Of a stretch of 24,130 bases of DNA, positions 6,995-14,462 are shown piece by piece. Origin of the DNA: Anaerolineales bacterium UBA6128 (GTDB lineage Bacteria > Chloroflexota > Anaerolineae > UBA1429). Position 1 is the stretch's first letter. Every line of letters starts with the position of its first letter. The DNA is taken from assembly GCA_002423325.1 (NCBI GenBank), contig DIVQ01000234.1, positions 3,767 through 27,896 of the forward strand, written 5' to 3'. The notes below the pieces were generated by a model. That model saw only the letters and a list, made by a program, of their open reading frames with translations, searched no databases and was not told the DNA's origin. Both the position numbers and the translations under genes were made by a program.

Positions 6995-7735
6995 ATGAAC
7001 ATTGACCTTGACGGTATGACGGCGCTCATCACGGGCGGCGCGGGCGGCATCGGCAGAGCGTGTGCGCGCACCCTCGCCGAAGCGGGCGCGCGCATAGCGG
7101 TGGCAGACCTCAACCTGGCGGGCGCCCAGGAGACGGTGGCGCCTTTTCAAGGCATCGCGCTGGGCTGCGACCTGGCTGATCCGGAGGACGCTGCCCGAAC
7201 CGCGCGCAACGCAGAGGATGCGCTGGGTGGCGTAGACATTCTGATCAACAACGCCGGGCTGATCGTCTACTGTGATGGCATCCAGGGCGTGACCGTCGAC
7301 TCCTGGGACAAAGTGCTGGATGTCAACCTGCGTGCCCCCTACATCCTGTGCCGCGAGCTGCTCGCCCCGATGAAGGCGCGCGGCCGCGGCCGCATTATCA
7401 ATTTCAGCTCGATGGCCGCGCGCTCCGGCGCCATCGACGCTGGCCTGCAGTACGCCTGCTCCAAGGCTGGGCTGATCGGCCTGACCCGCACCCTCGCCAA
7501 AGAGGGCGGGCCTTACGGCATCACCGTGAACGCGCTGGCGCCCGGCATCATCGCCACCGACCCGGTCAGGGCCAAGGTGGGCGACCGCGAGGCGGACTAT
7601 GCCGCCCGCATTCCCCTGCGCCGCCTGGGCCAGGCGCAGGATGTCGCCAACGCCGTACTGTTCCTCGCCTCGCCCCTGGCCAGCTACATCACGGGCGTAG
7701 TGCTGGACATCAACGGCGGCATGTATATGGGCTGA
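6995..7735 (+). CDS. Short-chain dehydrogenase/reductase (SDR), probably NAD-dependent
   Basis: 246 aa, the classical SDR length. The cofactor loop is TGGAGGIG (13-20), Asp38 at the end of the second strand suggests NAD(H) rather than NADP(H), NNAG is at 85-88, and the catalytic set is Asn111, Ser139, Tyr153 and Lys157 (YACSK). Such enzymes oxidise secondary alcohols of sugars, polyols or acyl chains; a sugar or polyol substrate would suit the zinc dehydrogenase that follows 66 bp downstream on the same strand. Start is the ATG at 6995 with GGAGGA nine bases upstream; the reading frame is open further up but that part has no SDR character. The exact substrate cannot be told. FabG-like and glucose, fucose or gluconate dehydrogenase-like enzymes share all of these motifs. 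Confidence 0.9.
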   Translation: MNIDLDGMTALITGGAGGIGRACARTLAEAGARIAVADLNLAGAQETVAPFQGIALGCDLADPEDAARTARNAEDALGGVDILINNAGLIVYCDGIQGVTVDSWDKVLDVNLRAPYILCRELLAPMKARGRGRIINFSSMAARSGAIDAGLQYACSKAGLIGLTRTLAKEGGPYGITVNALAPGIIATDPVRAKVGDREADYAARIPLRRLGQAQDVANAVLFLASPLASYITGVVLDINGGMYMG

Positions 7736-7801
7736 GCGCAATGCGGCGCACCGGCGAGGCCCCGCAGCGCCCGCTGCATACCATCACAGACAGGAGCTGA
7801 C

Positions 7802-8851
7802 ATGCGAGCACTGGTCAAGTACGCACCAGGGCACGGCAACGTAGCGATACGCGAGGTGTCGGTGCGTGAACCGGGCGACGACGAGATCCTCATCCGTGTG
7901 CGCTATTGTGGTATCTGCGGCACCGACCTGCACATCTATGCCGACGAGTTCCCCAATACGCCGCCCGTCATCATGGGCCACGAGTTCTGCGGCACGGTGG
8001 AGCGCGTGGGGCGCGCCGCACAGGCCAGCTGGAAACCGGGCGACCGTGTGGTGGGCGAGCTTCACACTGGCGCCTGTGGCACCTGTGCGCTGTGCCGGGC
8101 CGGCAAGCCGCACATCTGCGATTCCAAGCTGGCGCTGGGCAGCAAGTTCGACGGCGCCTTTGCCGAATACCTGACGCTGCCCGCCTGGCTGGCGCATCCG
8201 CTGCCAGACGCCATCCCGTGGGAAGTGGCGGGCGTCACCGAGCCCTTTGCGATCTCGGCGCACTGCTTGATCGAGCGCGGCAACCTTGGAAGCGCGGGCA
8301 GCGTGCTGATCACCGGCGCCGCCACCATGGGTCTGATGGCCACTATCTGGGCCAGCCGCCTGGGTGTCGAGCAGATCATCGTCGCCGGCACGCAGCTGGA
8401 CGCCGACAGCCGCCTGCCCCTGGCGCGCGAACTCGGCGCCACACGAGTCGTCAATGTCCAGAGCGAGGACTTGTCCGAGGTCGTCCGTGATGCCACAAAC
8501 GGCCAGGGTGTGGACGCCTGGGTGGAGTGCTCCGGCTCCGGCGCAGCCATCCGCTCCAATCTGCCCCTGGTGCGCAAGACGGGCAAGATCGTGCTGATCG
8601 GCCTTGTGGGGCCGGAAACCATCGCCGTGCCCTGGAACACGCTGCTGTACCGCGAGATCGACCTGTTTGGCTGCTTCAGCTCGCCGCCCAGCAGCTGGCA
8701 AAAGGCGTTGGCGGCCGAAGCCGACGAGGCCGCCAAGCTGCGCAGGCTGGTCTCGGCCATCCTGCCCCTGGAACGCTGGGAACAGGGCTTTGAGATGGTG
8801 CGCCGCGGCGAGGCCATCAAGATCCTGATCGACATGCACGCCTCAAGCTGA
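7802..8851 (+). CDS. Zinc-dependent medium-chain alcohol/polyol dehydrogenase
   Basis: 349 aa. It resembles threonine and sorbitol dehydrogenases of the MDR superfamily, which oxidise alcohols with NAD(P). Catalytic zinc ligands would be Cys39 (CGICGTD) and His60-Glu61 (GHE). The structural-zinc lobe has Cys92, Cys95, Cys98 and Cys106 (ACGTCALC..GKPHIC). In the Rossmann domain the usual GxGxxG reads GAATMG (172-177), lacking the middle glycine. RBS AGGAG lies five bases before the ATG. It is the second gene of the unit begun by the SDR, with no promoter seen in the 66-bp gap. The two dehydrogenases may act in sequence on one polyol or sugar acid; that is inference from the operon alone. Confidence 0.9.
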   Translation: MRALVKYAPGHGNVAIREVSVREPGDDEILIRVRYCGICGTDLHIYADEFPNTPPVIMGHEFCGTVERVGRAAQASWKPGDRVVGELHTGACGTCALCRAGKPHICDSKLALGSKFDGAFAEYLTLPAWLAHPLPDAIPWEVAGVTEPFAISAHCLIERGNLGSAGSVLITGAATMGLMATIWASRLGVEQIIVAGTQLDADSRLPLARELGATRVVNVQSEDLSEVVRDATNGQGVDAWVECSGSGAAIRSNLPLVRKTGKIVLIGLVGPETIAVPWNTLLYREIDLFGCFSSPPSSWQKALAAEADEAAKLRRLVSAILPLERWEQGFEMVRRGEAIKILIDMHASS

Positions 8852-8960
8852 GCACTGACCTGCTGCAGTCCCTGTCACAACCGCCGTGGGCGCACTGCTG
8901 GAATGCCTGGTCCGCATCGCAGCCATCCTCGGCCGCGATGAAGCTACTGCGGTCCTGGAG

Positions 8961-9032
8961 CGCCCCCCTTGCTGCCCCGAAGCTGAGCTCCGAGACCCGC
9001 AGATCGGTGCGTCCCAGGCGCCGGTAGTACAT
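8961..9032 (-). pseudogene. Aldo/keto reductase N-terminal relic
   Basis: After a good ribosome binding site (GGGAGAG about 5 nt upstream) an ATG at 9032 opens with MYYRRLGRTDLRVSELSFGA, the unmistakable start of an aldo/keto reductase (L-fucose/D-threo-aldose 1-dehydrogenase type). The similarity stops after about 24 residues. What follows, to the end of the zinc dehydrogenase at 8851, shows only scattered resemblance and lacks the Asp-Tyr-Lys-His catalytic set of the ~320-aa family. The gene therefore lost more than 90% of its length. It lies 96 bp behind the SGNH hydrolase on the same strand, so the two once formed an operon. The 109 bp between 8852 and 8960 holds nothing else I recognise. 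Confidence 0.65.
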
Positions 9033-9128
9033 GGCCACTCTCCCTTTCCGCCGCGCCTCGGGGTCGCTCGGCGCGCAGTGCCGCTGGTTTCCCTGCTGCC
9101 CGATCAAGCGCATGGCCAACAGCGACCG

Positions 9129-9752
9129 TCAGGCGTCTCGCTCCACCGCCTCGAGCCAGGCCTGCGCGATCAGTGCGTGCCCGGTCGGCGCAGGGTGCAC
9201 GCCGTCCGTTGCCCACAGCTCGGGCGCCCTCCGCGTGCTGGCTGCAGCAAACAGCCCATCCAGCGGAACATACAGCGCCTCGAACTCGCGAGCCAGGCTG
9301 CGCGCAACCTGGATCTTGGGGTCCAGGTCCTCGCGCCAAGCCAACCGATCGGGCGGCGTGGGCAGCAGGAACGGCTCCAGGATGACCAGCCGTGCGCCCA
9401 GGTCGCGCACAGCGCCAAGGATCGCGCGGTAGTCCTCGGCGTAGACGGCGGCCGTCGTGGGATCGTTGGCGTCGTAGCGCCGCCAGGTGTCGTTGATGCC
9501 GATCAGGATCGACACCACGTTCGGGCGCAGGTCGAGGCAATCAGACTGCCAGCGGGCGCGCAGGTCTTGCACCCGGTTGCCGCTGATGCCCCGATTGAGG
9601 AACCGCACCCGTCTGCCAGGATGGCTGGCTGTGTACCAAGCGGCGACGAGCGCCGCATAGCCGCTGCCAAGCTGGTTGTCATCCGACCGGCTGCGCCCGG
9701 CGTCGGTGATCGAGTCTCCCTGGAAGAGCACGAGGTCATCCACATGCAACAT
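9129..9752 (-). CDS. SGNH/GDSL-type hydrolase
   Basis: 207 aa, no signal peptide seen, so likely cytoplasmic. SGNH hydrolases cleave esters, including acetyl groups on sugars. All four blocks are present: GDSIT at 12-16 with nucleophile Ser14, block II RGISGN at 54-59, block III GIND at 85-88 with Asn87, and block V DGVHP with Asp183 and His186. The overall pattern is like rhamnogalacturonan-acetylesterase-type or other carbohydrate-esterase SGNH proteins, fitting the sugar genes nearby, though the true substrate is unknown. Start ATG at 9752 has AAGGAG five bases upstream. It is followed by the aldo/keto reductase relic and preceded by its own strong promoter. Confidence 0.9.
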   Translation of the reverse strand: MLHVDDLVLFQGDSITDAGRSRSDDNQLGSGYAALVAAWYTASHPGRRVRFLNRGISGNRVQDLRARWQSDCLDLRPNVVSILIGINDTWRRYDANDPTTAAVYAEDYRAILGAVRDLGARLVILEPFLLPTPPDRLAWREDLDPKIQVARSLAREFEALYVPLDGLFAAASTRRAPELWATDGVHPAPTGHALIAQAWLEAVERDA

Positions 9753-9837
9753 ACTGGCTCCTTCATCGCGAGATTGGCGCGTCCTTTGCCTCGGGATCGG
9801 CGCCCTGACGGCAGAGCGCTTCCCGTCGACGGCACTG

Positions 9838-9867
9838 AGTATAGCCGCCGGCCCTGACGCATGTCAA
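9838..9867 (-). promoter_or_regulatory. Strong sigma-70-type promoter of the SGNH hydrolase
   Basis: On the minus strand, TTGACA (9867-9862), an 18-nt spacer, and TATACT (9843-9838). Transcription would start near 9831, about 80 nt before the ATG at 9752. It is one of the best promoter matches in the window. Confidence 0.75.
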
Positions 9868-9935
9868 TCGTTGGACGCGGCGCTTCGATCGCCTCGCGGC
9901 GCATCTTCTGCCGCTGGCTGGCGCCCATGCGGTGC

Positions 9936-9964
9936 TTGCCTTCGACCCGACTTTGCGCTACCAT
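9936..9964 (+). promoter_or_regulatory. Weak promoter candidate for the VOC/E1 cluster
   Basis: TTGCCT at 9936-9941, 17 nt, TACCAT at 9959-9964. Each box matches consensus at 4 of 6 positions. It is the best plus-strand candidate in the 324-bp divergent gap between the SGNH hydrolase and the VOC gene; it would leave a leader of about 105 nt. Confidence 0.3.
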
Positions 9965-10076
9965 GTGGCCGCTGGCATCCGATAGCCCGTGCGCCGCGGT
10001 CACGTCGAGCGCACATCAGGCTTTTGAAACGGCGCAACCCGGCGAGGCCAGCATCCTGATCGACAGGGAGGCGTGA

Positions 10077-10508
10077 ATGTTTGCTCGCATGGACCACGTG
10101 GCCATCAGCGTCAAGGACATGGACAAGGTAATCGCCTTTTACTCCGATGTCATCGGCATGGAAAAGGTGTTCGACCGCGAGTTTGACGTCGCCATGGCCC
10201 GGCTAATCGGCGTGCCCGGCACCCGCGTGCGCATCGTGCACATGCGGCTGAACAACTCGGTGATCGAGCTGTTCGACTATCACTACCCCGTGGGCCGCGA
10301 GCCGCGCTACGACGCCTCACAGAGTGACTATGGGCTCATCCACATCGGCTTTATGGTCGAGGACTTTCACGCCACCTACCAGCGCCTGCTGGACAAGGGC
10401 GTGCGCTTCCTCGCGGAGCCGGTTGAGATCCGACCCAACGTCTGGGTGGCCTACTTTTACGGCGCCGAGCACGAGATCTGCGAGATGCGCGAGATCAAGC
10501 AGGCCTGA
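10077..10508 (+). CDS. VOC-superfamily (glyoxalase/methylmalonyl-CoA epimerase-like) protein
   Basis: 143 aa, single VOC domain built of two beta-alpha-beta-beta-beta repeats (about 4-68 and 86-138). Expected metal ligands are visible as His7 (MDHVAIS), Glu64 (VIELFDY), His89 (LIHIGF) and Glu136 (HEICEM). VOC proteins include glyoxalase I, methylmalonyl-CoA epimerase, ring-cleaving dioxygenases and antibiotic-resistance proteins; the size and metal set fit an epimerase, isomerase or lyase, and I cannot choose among them. Start ATG at 10077 is preceded by AGGGAGG at 10065-10071. The E1 fusion follows 78 bp downstream on the same strand, suggesting they handle related 2-oxo or acyl compounds. 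It may use the weak promoter at 9936-9964. Confidence 0.85.
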   Translation: MFARMDHVAISVKDMDKVIAFYSDVIGMEKVFDREFDVAMARLIGVPGTRVRIVHMRLNNSVIELFDYHYPVGREPRYDASQSDYGLIHIGFMVEDFHATYQRLLDKGVRFLAEPVEIRPNVWVAYFYGAEHEICEMREIKQA

Positions 10509-10586
10509 TCGATCCGATCGAGTGGACAGGTGGTCTTCCGACGCGACTCGGTCCCACCGCAATGATCGCCCGCAGATGAGGTTGCC

Positions 10587-12794
10587 ATGCCCAGAACGTC
10601 CGCCATCAAGCCCCCCGCGACGTGTCGTCGCCTCACAGTTGTGACGCGCGACATACGCGCCATCGCTTCCGACGACCACCTGCGCATGCTGGCGCTGATC
10701 TATCTGATTCGCGAGTTCGAGGAAAAGGTGCTCGACCTCAAAGAGGCCGACCTGGTGCACGGGCCGGCGCACGTCAGCGTGGGGCAAGAGGCGGTAGCGG
10801 CAGCCGTCGCCGTCGCCCTGCGCAAGTGTGACCTGATCGGCTCCACACACCGCGCGCACGGCCATTTCCTTGCCAAGGCGTTGATGTACTATGCGCCGGA
10901 TGCCTGGACCCCCTTGCGTGACCCCGTGACAGAGGCCATGCAGACCGCCGTAAACCGCACGCTGGCCGAGATCATGGGCCTGCGCGACGGTTGGTGTGGG
11001 GGGCGCGGCGGATCGATGCACCTGTACGACGGACAATCGGGCAACCTTGGCAGCAACGCGATTGTGGGCGGAGGCATCCCACTGGCCACCGGCGCGGCCT
11101 GGGCCCAGGCGCTTCAGCACAAGGATACGGTGGTCGTCTCCTTTTTCGGCGACGGAGCGATCAACCAGGGTTGTTTCCACGAGGTCGCCAATATGGCGTC
11201 TCTGTGGCAGGTGCCCGTCCTCTATCTGGTAGAGAACAACCTGTACGCCGTGGGCACCTGCACAGCCAGTTCGTCGTGCACGTCCGATCTCGCACAACGC
11301 ACTCTGGGCTATGGCTTTGACAGCCTGATCGTCGACGGGATGGACCCGGTCGCGATGTGGGTCGCGGTGCACGGCGCGGTCGCCGACATGCGGCGACAGC
11401 CGGCGCCGTTCCTGATCGAGGCCAAGACATACCGCTTCTATCACCACGCCGGCCGCGCGCCGGGCAGCGTCTTTGGCTACCGCAACGAGGAAGAGGAGAA
11501 ACGCTGGCGTCTGAAGGACCCGTGCATCGCCTATCCCCGCCTGTTGACCGAGATGGGCTTGCTCACCTCTGCACAGGACGAACAGCTCAAGGCCCAGGCA
11601 ACCGAGATGGTGGCCACAGCCGAGGCCTACTGCACCGAAGCGGACGCCGATGCTGCCACCGGACAACGCATCATTCCCGCCGCCAAATGGCCCGAGCCGG
11701 CCACGCTCTCCGAACACGTACGCGGGGCGAATGCGCTGCCCGACGACACCCACCTGTTGGAGCGCGAGGACGTCAAGGAAGGCGTCACCCTGACCTATGT
11801 GCAGGCCATCGCCGCGGCCACGCTCAACGCGATGAAGCGCGATGAGCGCGTCATCGTGCTGGGCGAGGAGGTGGCCAACCTGGGCGGCGGCGCCTACCGC
11901 GCTACGGCAGGGATCAGCCAGGTCTATCCCGACCGACTGATCAACACGCCCATCTCTGAGACCGGCTTTCTGGGGATGGCCGGAGGGGCCGCCTCGGTGG
12001 GCATGCGGCCGATCGTCGAGGTGATGTTCCCCGATTTTGCGCTGATGGCGTCTGACCAACTCTTTAACCAGATCGGCAAGTTGCGCCACATGTACGGCGG
12101 CCGCATCAGCTTTCCGCTGATTGTGCGCACACGCGTGGCCAGCGGATTCGGGTATGGCGGCCAGCACTCAATGGACCCCGCCGGCCTGTTTGGGCTCTTT
12201 TCTGGTTGGCGCGTGGTCGCGCCGTCCAACGCCCACGACTATATCGGGCTGTTCAACACCGCCCTGCAGCTGAGCGACCCGGTGCTCATCATCGAGCACG
12301 GCAAGCTGTACCAGGATGAGGGGCGCGTGCCACACGACGACACCACCTATTGCGTGCCCTATGGTGTGGCGCGCGTGCTGCGTCCGGGGCGCGACGTGAC
12401 GGTTCTGACCTACCTGAACTGCGTCAAGCCCTGCCTGCAGGCGGCGGAGACGTTGGCGGCCTCGGGCATCGAGGCTGAGGTGATCGACCTGCGCACGCTC
12501 GACTATACCGGCATGGACTATGCCACGCTGAGCGCGTCACTCGCCAAGACCGGCAGCGCAGTGATCGTCGAGGAGGCGCCACGCAGCCAGGGCATCGGCG
12601 GACGCCTGGCTGACGAACTCCAGTCGCGCTGCTTTGATCTGCTGGATGCGCCGATCAGCCATTGTACGGCGCCCGACGTGCCCAGCCCCGTGTCGCGCAA
12701 ACTGGAGGAGGCCTTCCTGCCATCGCTCGCTGACATCACGGCCGCCATCCAACGCGCCGCCAGGCGCCAAGTGCTCGGCCGGCCGCAGGCCTGA
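10587..12794 (+). CDS. Fused E1 alpha-beta component, thiamine-diphosphate 2-oxoacid dehydrogenase type
   Basis: 735 aa. E1 decarboxylates a 2-oxo acid (pyruvate, branched-chain 2-oxo acid or acetoin) on thiamine diphosphate. The alpha half (about 25-370) has STHRAHGHFLAKA at 86-98, GGRGGSMHL at 138-146 and the ThDP motif GDG (188-190) followed by NN (217-218). The beta half (about 399-735) opens with TLTYVQAI, has the cofactor-activating glutamate in LGEEV (425-429) and ends with CTAPDVPSP..LE. In most bacteria alpha and beta are separate genes; here they form one chain with a ~30-residue linker. No E2 acyltransferase or E3 lipoamide dehydrogenase is in the window, so it either pairs with distant subunits or works alone, for instance as a carboligase. 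The ATG at 10587 has only a modest GAGG upstream. The methyltransferase starts 8 bp after its stop. Confidence 0.9.
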   Translation: MPRTSAIKPPATCRRLTVVTRDIRAIASDDHLRMLALIYLIREFEEKVLDLKEADLVHGPAHVSVGQEAVAAAVAVALRKCDLIGSTHRAHGHFLAKALMYYAPDAWTPLRDPVTEAMQTAVNRTLAEIMGLRDGWCGGRGGSMHLYDGQSGNLGSNAIVGGGIPLATGAAWAQALQHKDTVVVSFFGDGAINQGCFHEVANMASLWQVPVLYLVENNLYAVGTCTASSSCTSDLAQRTLGYGFDSLIVDGMDPVAMWVAVHGAVADMRRQPAPFLIEAKTYRFYHHAGRAPGSVFGYRNEEEEKRWRLKDPCIAYPRLLTEMGLLTSAQDEQLKAQATEMVATAEAYCTEADADAATGQRIIPAAKWPEPATLSEHVRGANALPDDTHLLEREDVKEGVTLTYVQAIAAATLNAMKRDERVIVLGEEVANLGGGAYRATAGISQVYPDRLINTPISETGFLGMAGGAASVGMRPIVEVMFPDFALMASDQLFNQIGKLRHMYGGRISFPLIVRTRVASGFGYGGQHSMDPAGLFGLFSGWRVVAPSNAHDYIGLFNTALQLSDPVLIIEHGKLYQDEGRVPHDDTTYCVPYGVARVLRPGRDVTVLTYLNCVKPCLQAAETLAASGIEAEVIDLRTLDYTGMDYATLSASLAKTGSAVIVEEAPRSQGIGGRLADELQSRCFDLLDAPISHCTAPDVPSPVSRKLEEAFLPSLADITAAIQRAARRQVLGRPQA

Positions 12795-12802
12795 GGGGCT
12801 GC

Positions 12803-13552
12803 ATGGCGATCTACGAGCAGTACGCTGCGGTCTATGATGCCGCCGGGCAGTTGGCCTTCAGCCAGCGCATGATCCCGTACCTGCAGCGGCTGCTCAAACG
12901 GCACCCCGCGCCAGGCACCACGATGGCGGAGGTCGCGTGCGGAACTGGTACTGTGGCCATCGCGATGGCCAGCGCGGGGTGGCGCGTCTATGGCATCGAC
13001 GCCTCTGCCCGCATGCTCGAGCAGGCCCGCGCCAAGGCCGCCGATGCGGGCGTGGCCGTGCAGTGGAGCCAGCAGGATATGCGCAGCCTGACGCTGCCCG
13101 AGCCAGTGCACCTGGTCACTTGCCTCTACGACAGCATCAACTATATGCTGACGTCAGACGACCTGGCCACCGCGTTCGGGCAAGCGTACGCGTCGCTCGT
13201 GCCCGGGGGGCTGTACCTTTTCGATATGAACACCGCTGCGGTGATGGCCACGATGTGGGACGGCGAAACCTACTTTACCGAGACGGACGCGCTCTCGGTG
13301 ATCATGGCCACGGACTATGATGCGCAACGGCAGCGTACGACTGTGCGGGTCACCTGCTTTGAGCGCGTCGCCGAGAGCGGGCTGTACCGCAAGATCGCCG
13401 AGCAGCACGTGGAGCAGGCATACCCCGAGGAACACGTCGCCACACTGCTGACCGACACTGGCTTTGAGGTTGAAGGGTCCTATAACTGCTTTACGCTGTC
13501 GGCGGCGGCGCCGACGACGTTTCGCATCATGTGGGCGGCGCGCCGACTCTAG
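12803..13552 (+). CDS. Class I SAM-dependent methyltransferase
   Basis: 249 aa, cytoplasmic. The Rossmann-like core has motif I EVACGTGT at 43-50, an acidic ribose-binding residue Asp66 (YGIDAS) and a motif II/III region VTCLYDSINYML. The pattern is that of a small-molecule methyltransferase of the Methyltransf_11/25 type. The C-terminal third is a beta-rich cap (WDGETYFTETD onward) often seen in these enzymes. Start ATG at 12803 uses GAGGGG, which overlaps the stop codon of the E1 gene, giving an 8-bp gap and likely coupled translation. Substrate unknown; the operon suggests it is linked to the E1 product, but that is inference. Confidence 0.87.
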   Translation: MAIYEQYAAVYDAAGQLAFSQRMIPYLQRLLKRHPAPGTTMAEVACGTGTVAIAMASAGWRVYGIDASARMLEQARAKAADAGVAVQWSQQDMRSLTLPEPVHLVTCLYDSINYMLTSDDLATAFGQAYASLVPGGLYLFDMNTAAVMATMWDGETYFTETDALSVIMATDYDAQRQRTTVRVTCFERVAESGLYRKIAEQHVEQAYPEEHVATLLTDTGFEVEGSYNCFTLSAAAPTTFRIMWAARRL

Positions 13553-13606
13553 AACCGCCTTGTGGCCAGGCGACAAAAGCCCAACGGCTGCCCCGAGAGA
13601 GAGTCT

Positions 13607-14422
13607 ATGCCCAGAGCAAGCTATATCGGCATAACCGTCAGCATGGTACTGCTGGGGCTCGTGCTGGCGATGTGGGTGCCCGTCGCATCAGAGGATGTCG
13701 CGCTGGAATGGCGCGGCTTGAGCCTCTCGCTGCACGTCTCGGGCACTGTGGTGATCGGCCTGGTTCTGGCGGCCCTGGCGGGCGCGGGCATGGATGCCGT
13801 CGCACGGCCGTTGTTCGCTCGCGGGGGCCATCTCGGAGAGCGTGTTCCGCTCTGGGTTCTCCCCGCCTATGTTTCGGTGGCTGCCCTGCTATCGCTGGCG
13901 GATCTCTGGTGGGGCTACCAGTTGGGCATCCTCGTCGTCACCGGGCTGGCGCTCGCGACCGTGATGTTGGCCCAGTTTCACGCGGCCAACCCGCACAGCC
14001 CCCAACGCCCGTTGGCGCGCCTGATCGTGCAACTGATGGCCTACGTGGCGGCGGTGGTGCTCTTTACCAGCCTGTATGGCACGCGTATCCGGGGGGCTCT
14101 GCTGGGCAGCGGCGCATTCCTGCTGGGCGGCGGCCTGGCGCTGGTGCTCTTGAGCGCGGACGAGGTGCGTCCGCGCCGCGTATGGCTGTACGCCGGCATC
14201 GTCGGTCTGGCCATGGGCCAGTTGACGCTGGCGCTCAACTACTATTTGCTCCACGAGCGGCTGGCGGGCGCCCTGCTGCTGCTGGCGTTCTATACGCTCA
14301 CAGGGCTGGCCCAGCAGCACCTCTGGCAACGCCTCACGCGGCGCGTCGTCCTCGAGTACGCGATCACGCTTCTGTTAGGCGCAGCGGCCGTCGCGGTGCT
14401 CAACCACTGGGTCATGCCCTAG
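13607..14422 (+). CDS. Polytopic membrane protein of unknown function
   Basis: 271 aa. I do not recognise the family. It is almost entirely hydrophobic, with about eight or nine transmembrane helices (roughly 5-25, 43-64, 80-99, 104-122, 137-157, 161-182, 193-212, 216-235, 248-268) joined by short, arginine-containing loops. No catalytic or transport motif stands out. I place the start at the ATG at 13607, preceded by GAGAGAGAG, rather than the GTG 15 codons earlier, because the extra residues are polar and non-membrane. It lies 54 bp behind the methyltransferase and may be the last gene of that unit. Its stop is 40 bp from the convergent DUF3048 gene, with no clear terminator in the gap. Confidence 0.75.
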   Translation: MPRASYIGITVSMVLLGLVLAMWVPVASEDVALEWRGLSLSLHVSGTVVIGLVLAALAGAGMDAVARPLFARGGHLGERVPLWVLPAYVSVAALLSLADLWWGYQLGILVVTGLALATVMLAQFHAANPHSPQRPLARLIVQLMAYVAAVVLFTSLYGTRIRGALLGSGAFLLGGGLALVLLSADEVRPRRVWLYAGIVGLAMGQLTLALNYYLLHERLAGALLLLAFYTLTGLAQQHLWQRLTRRVVLEYAITLLLGAAAVAVLNHWVMP

Positions 14423-14462
14423 TCGCAACGGCGCGCTTCAGACCACACCGCGGGGCACCGTC

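Noticed and set aside
8817..9119. Complete 100-aa gene on the minus strand
   Set aside because: Only the internal part from 9032 is recognisable, as the start of an aldo/keto reductase; the rest is decayed or junction sequence.
10317..12167. 616-codon open frame on the minus strand
   Set aside because: Antisense to the E1 fusion with its ThDP motif; no family resemblance.
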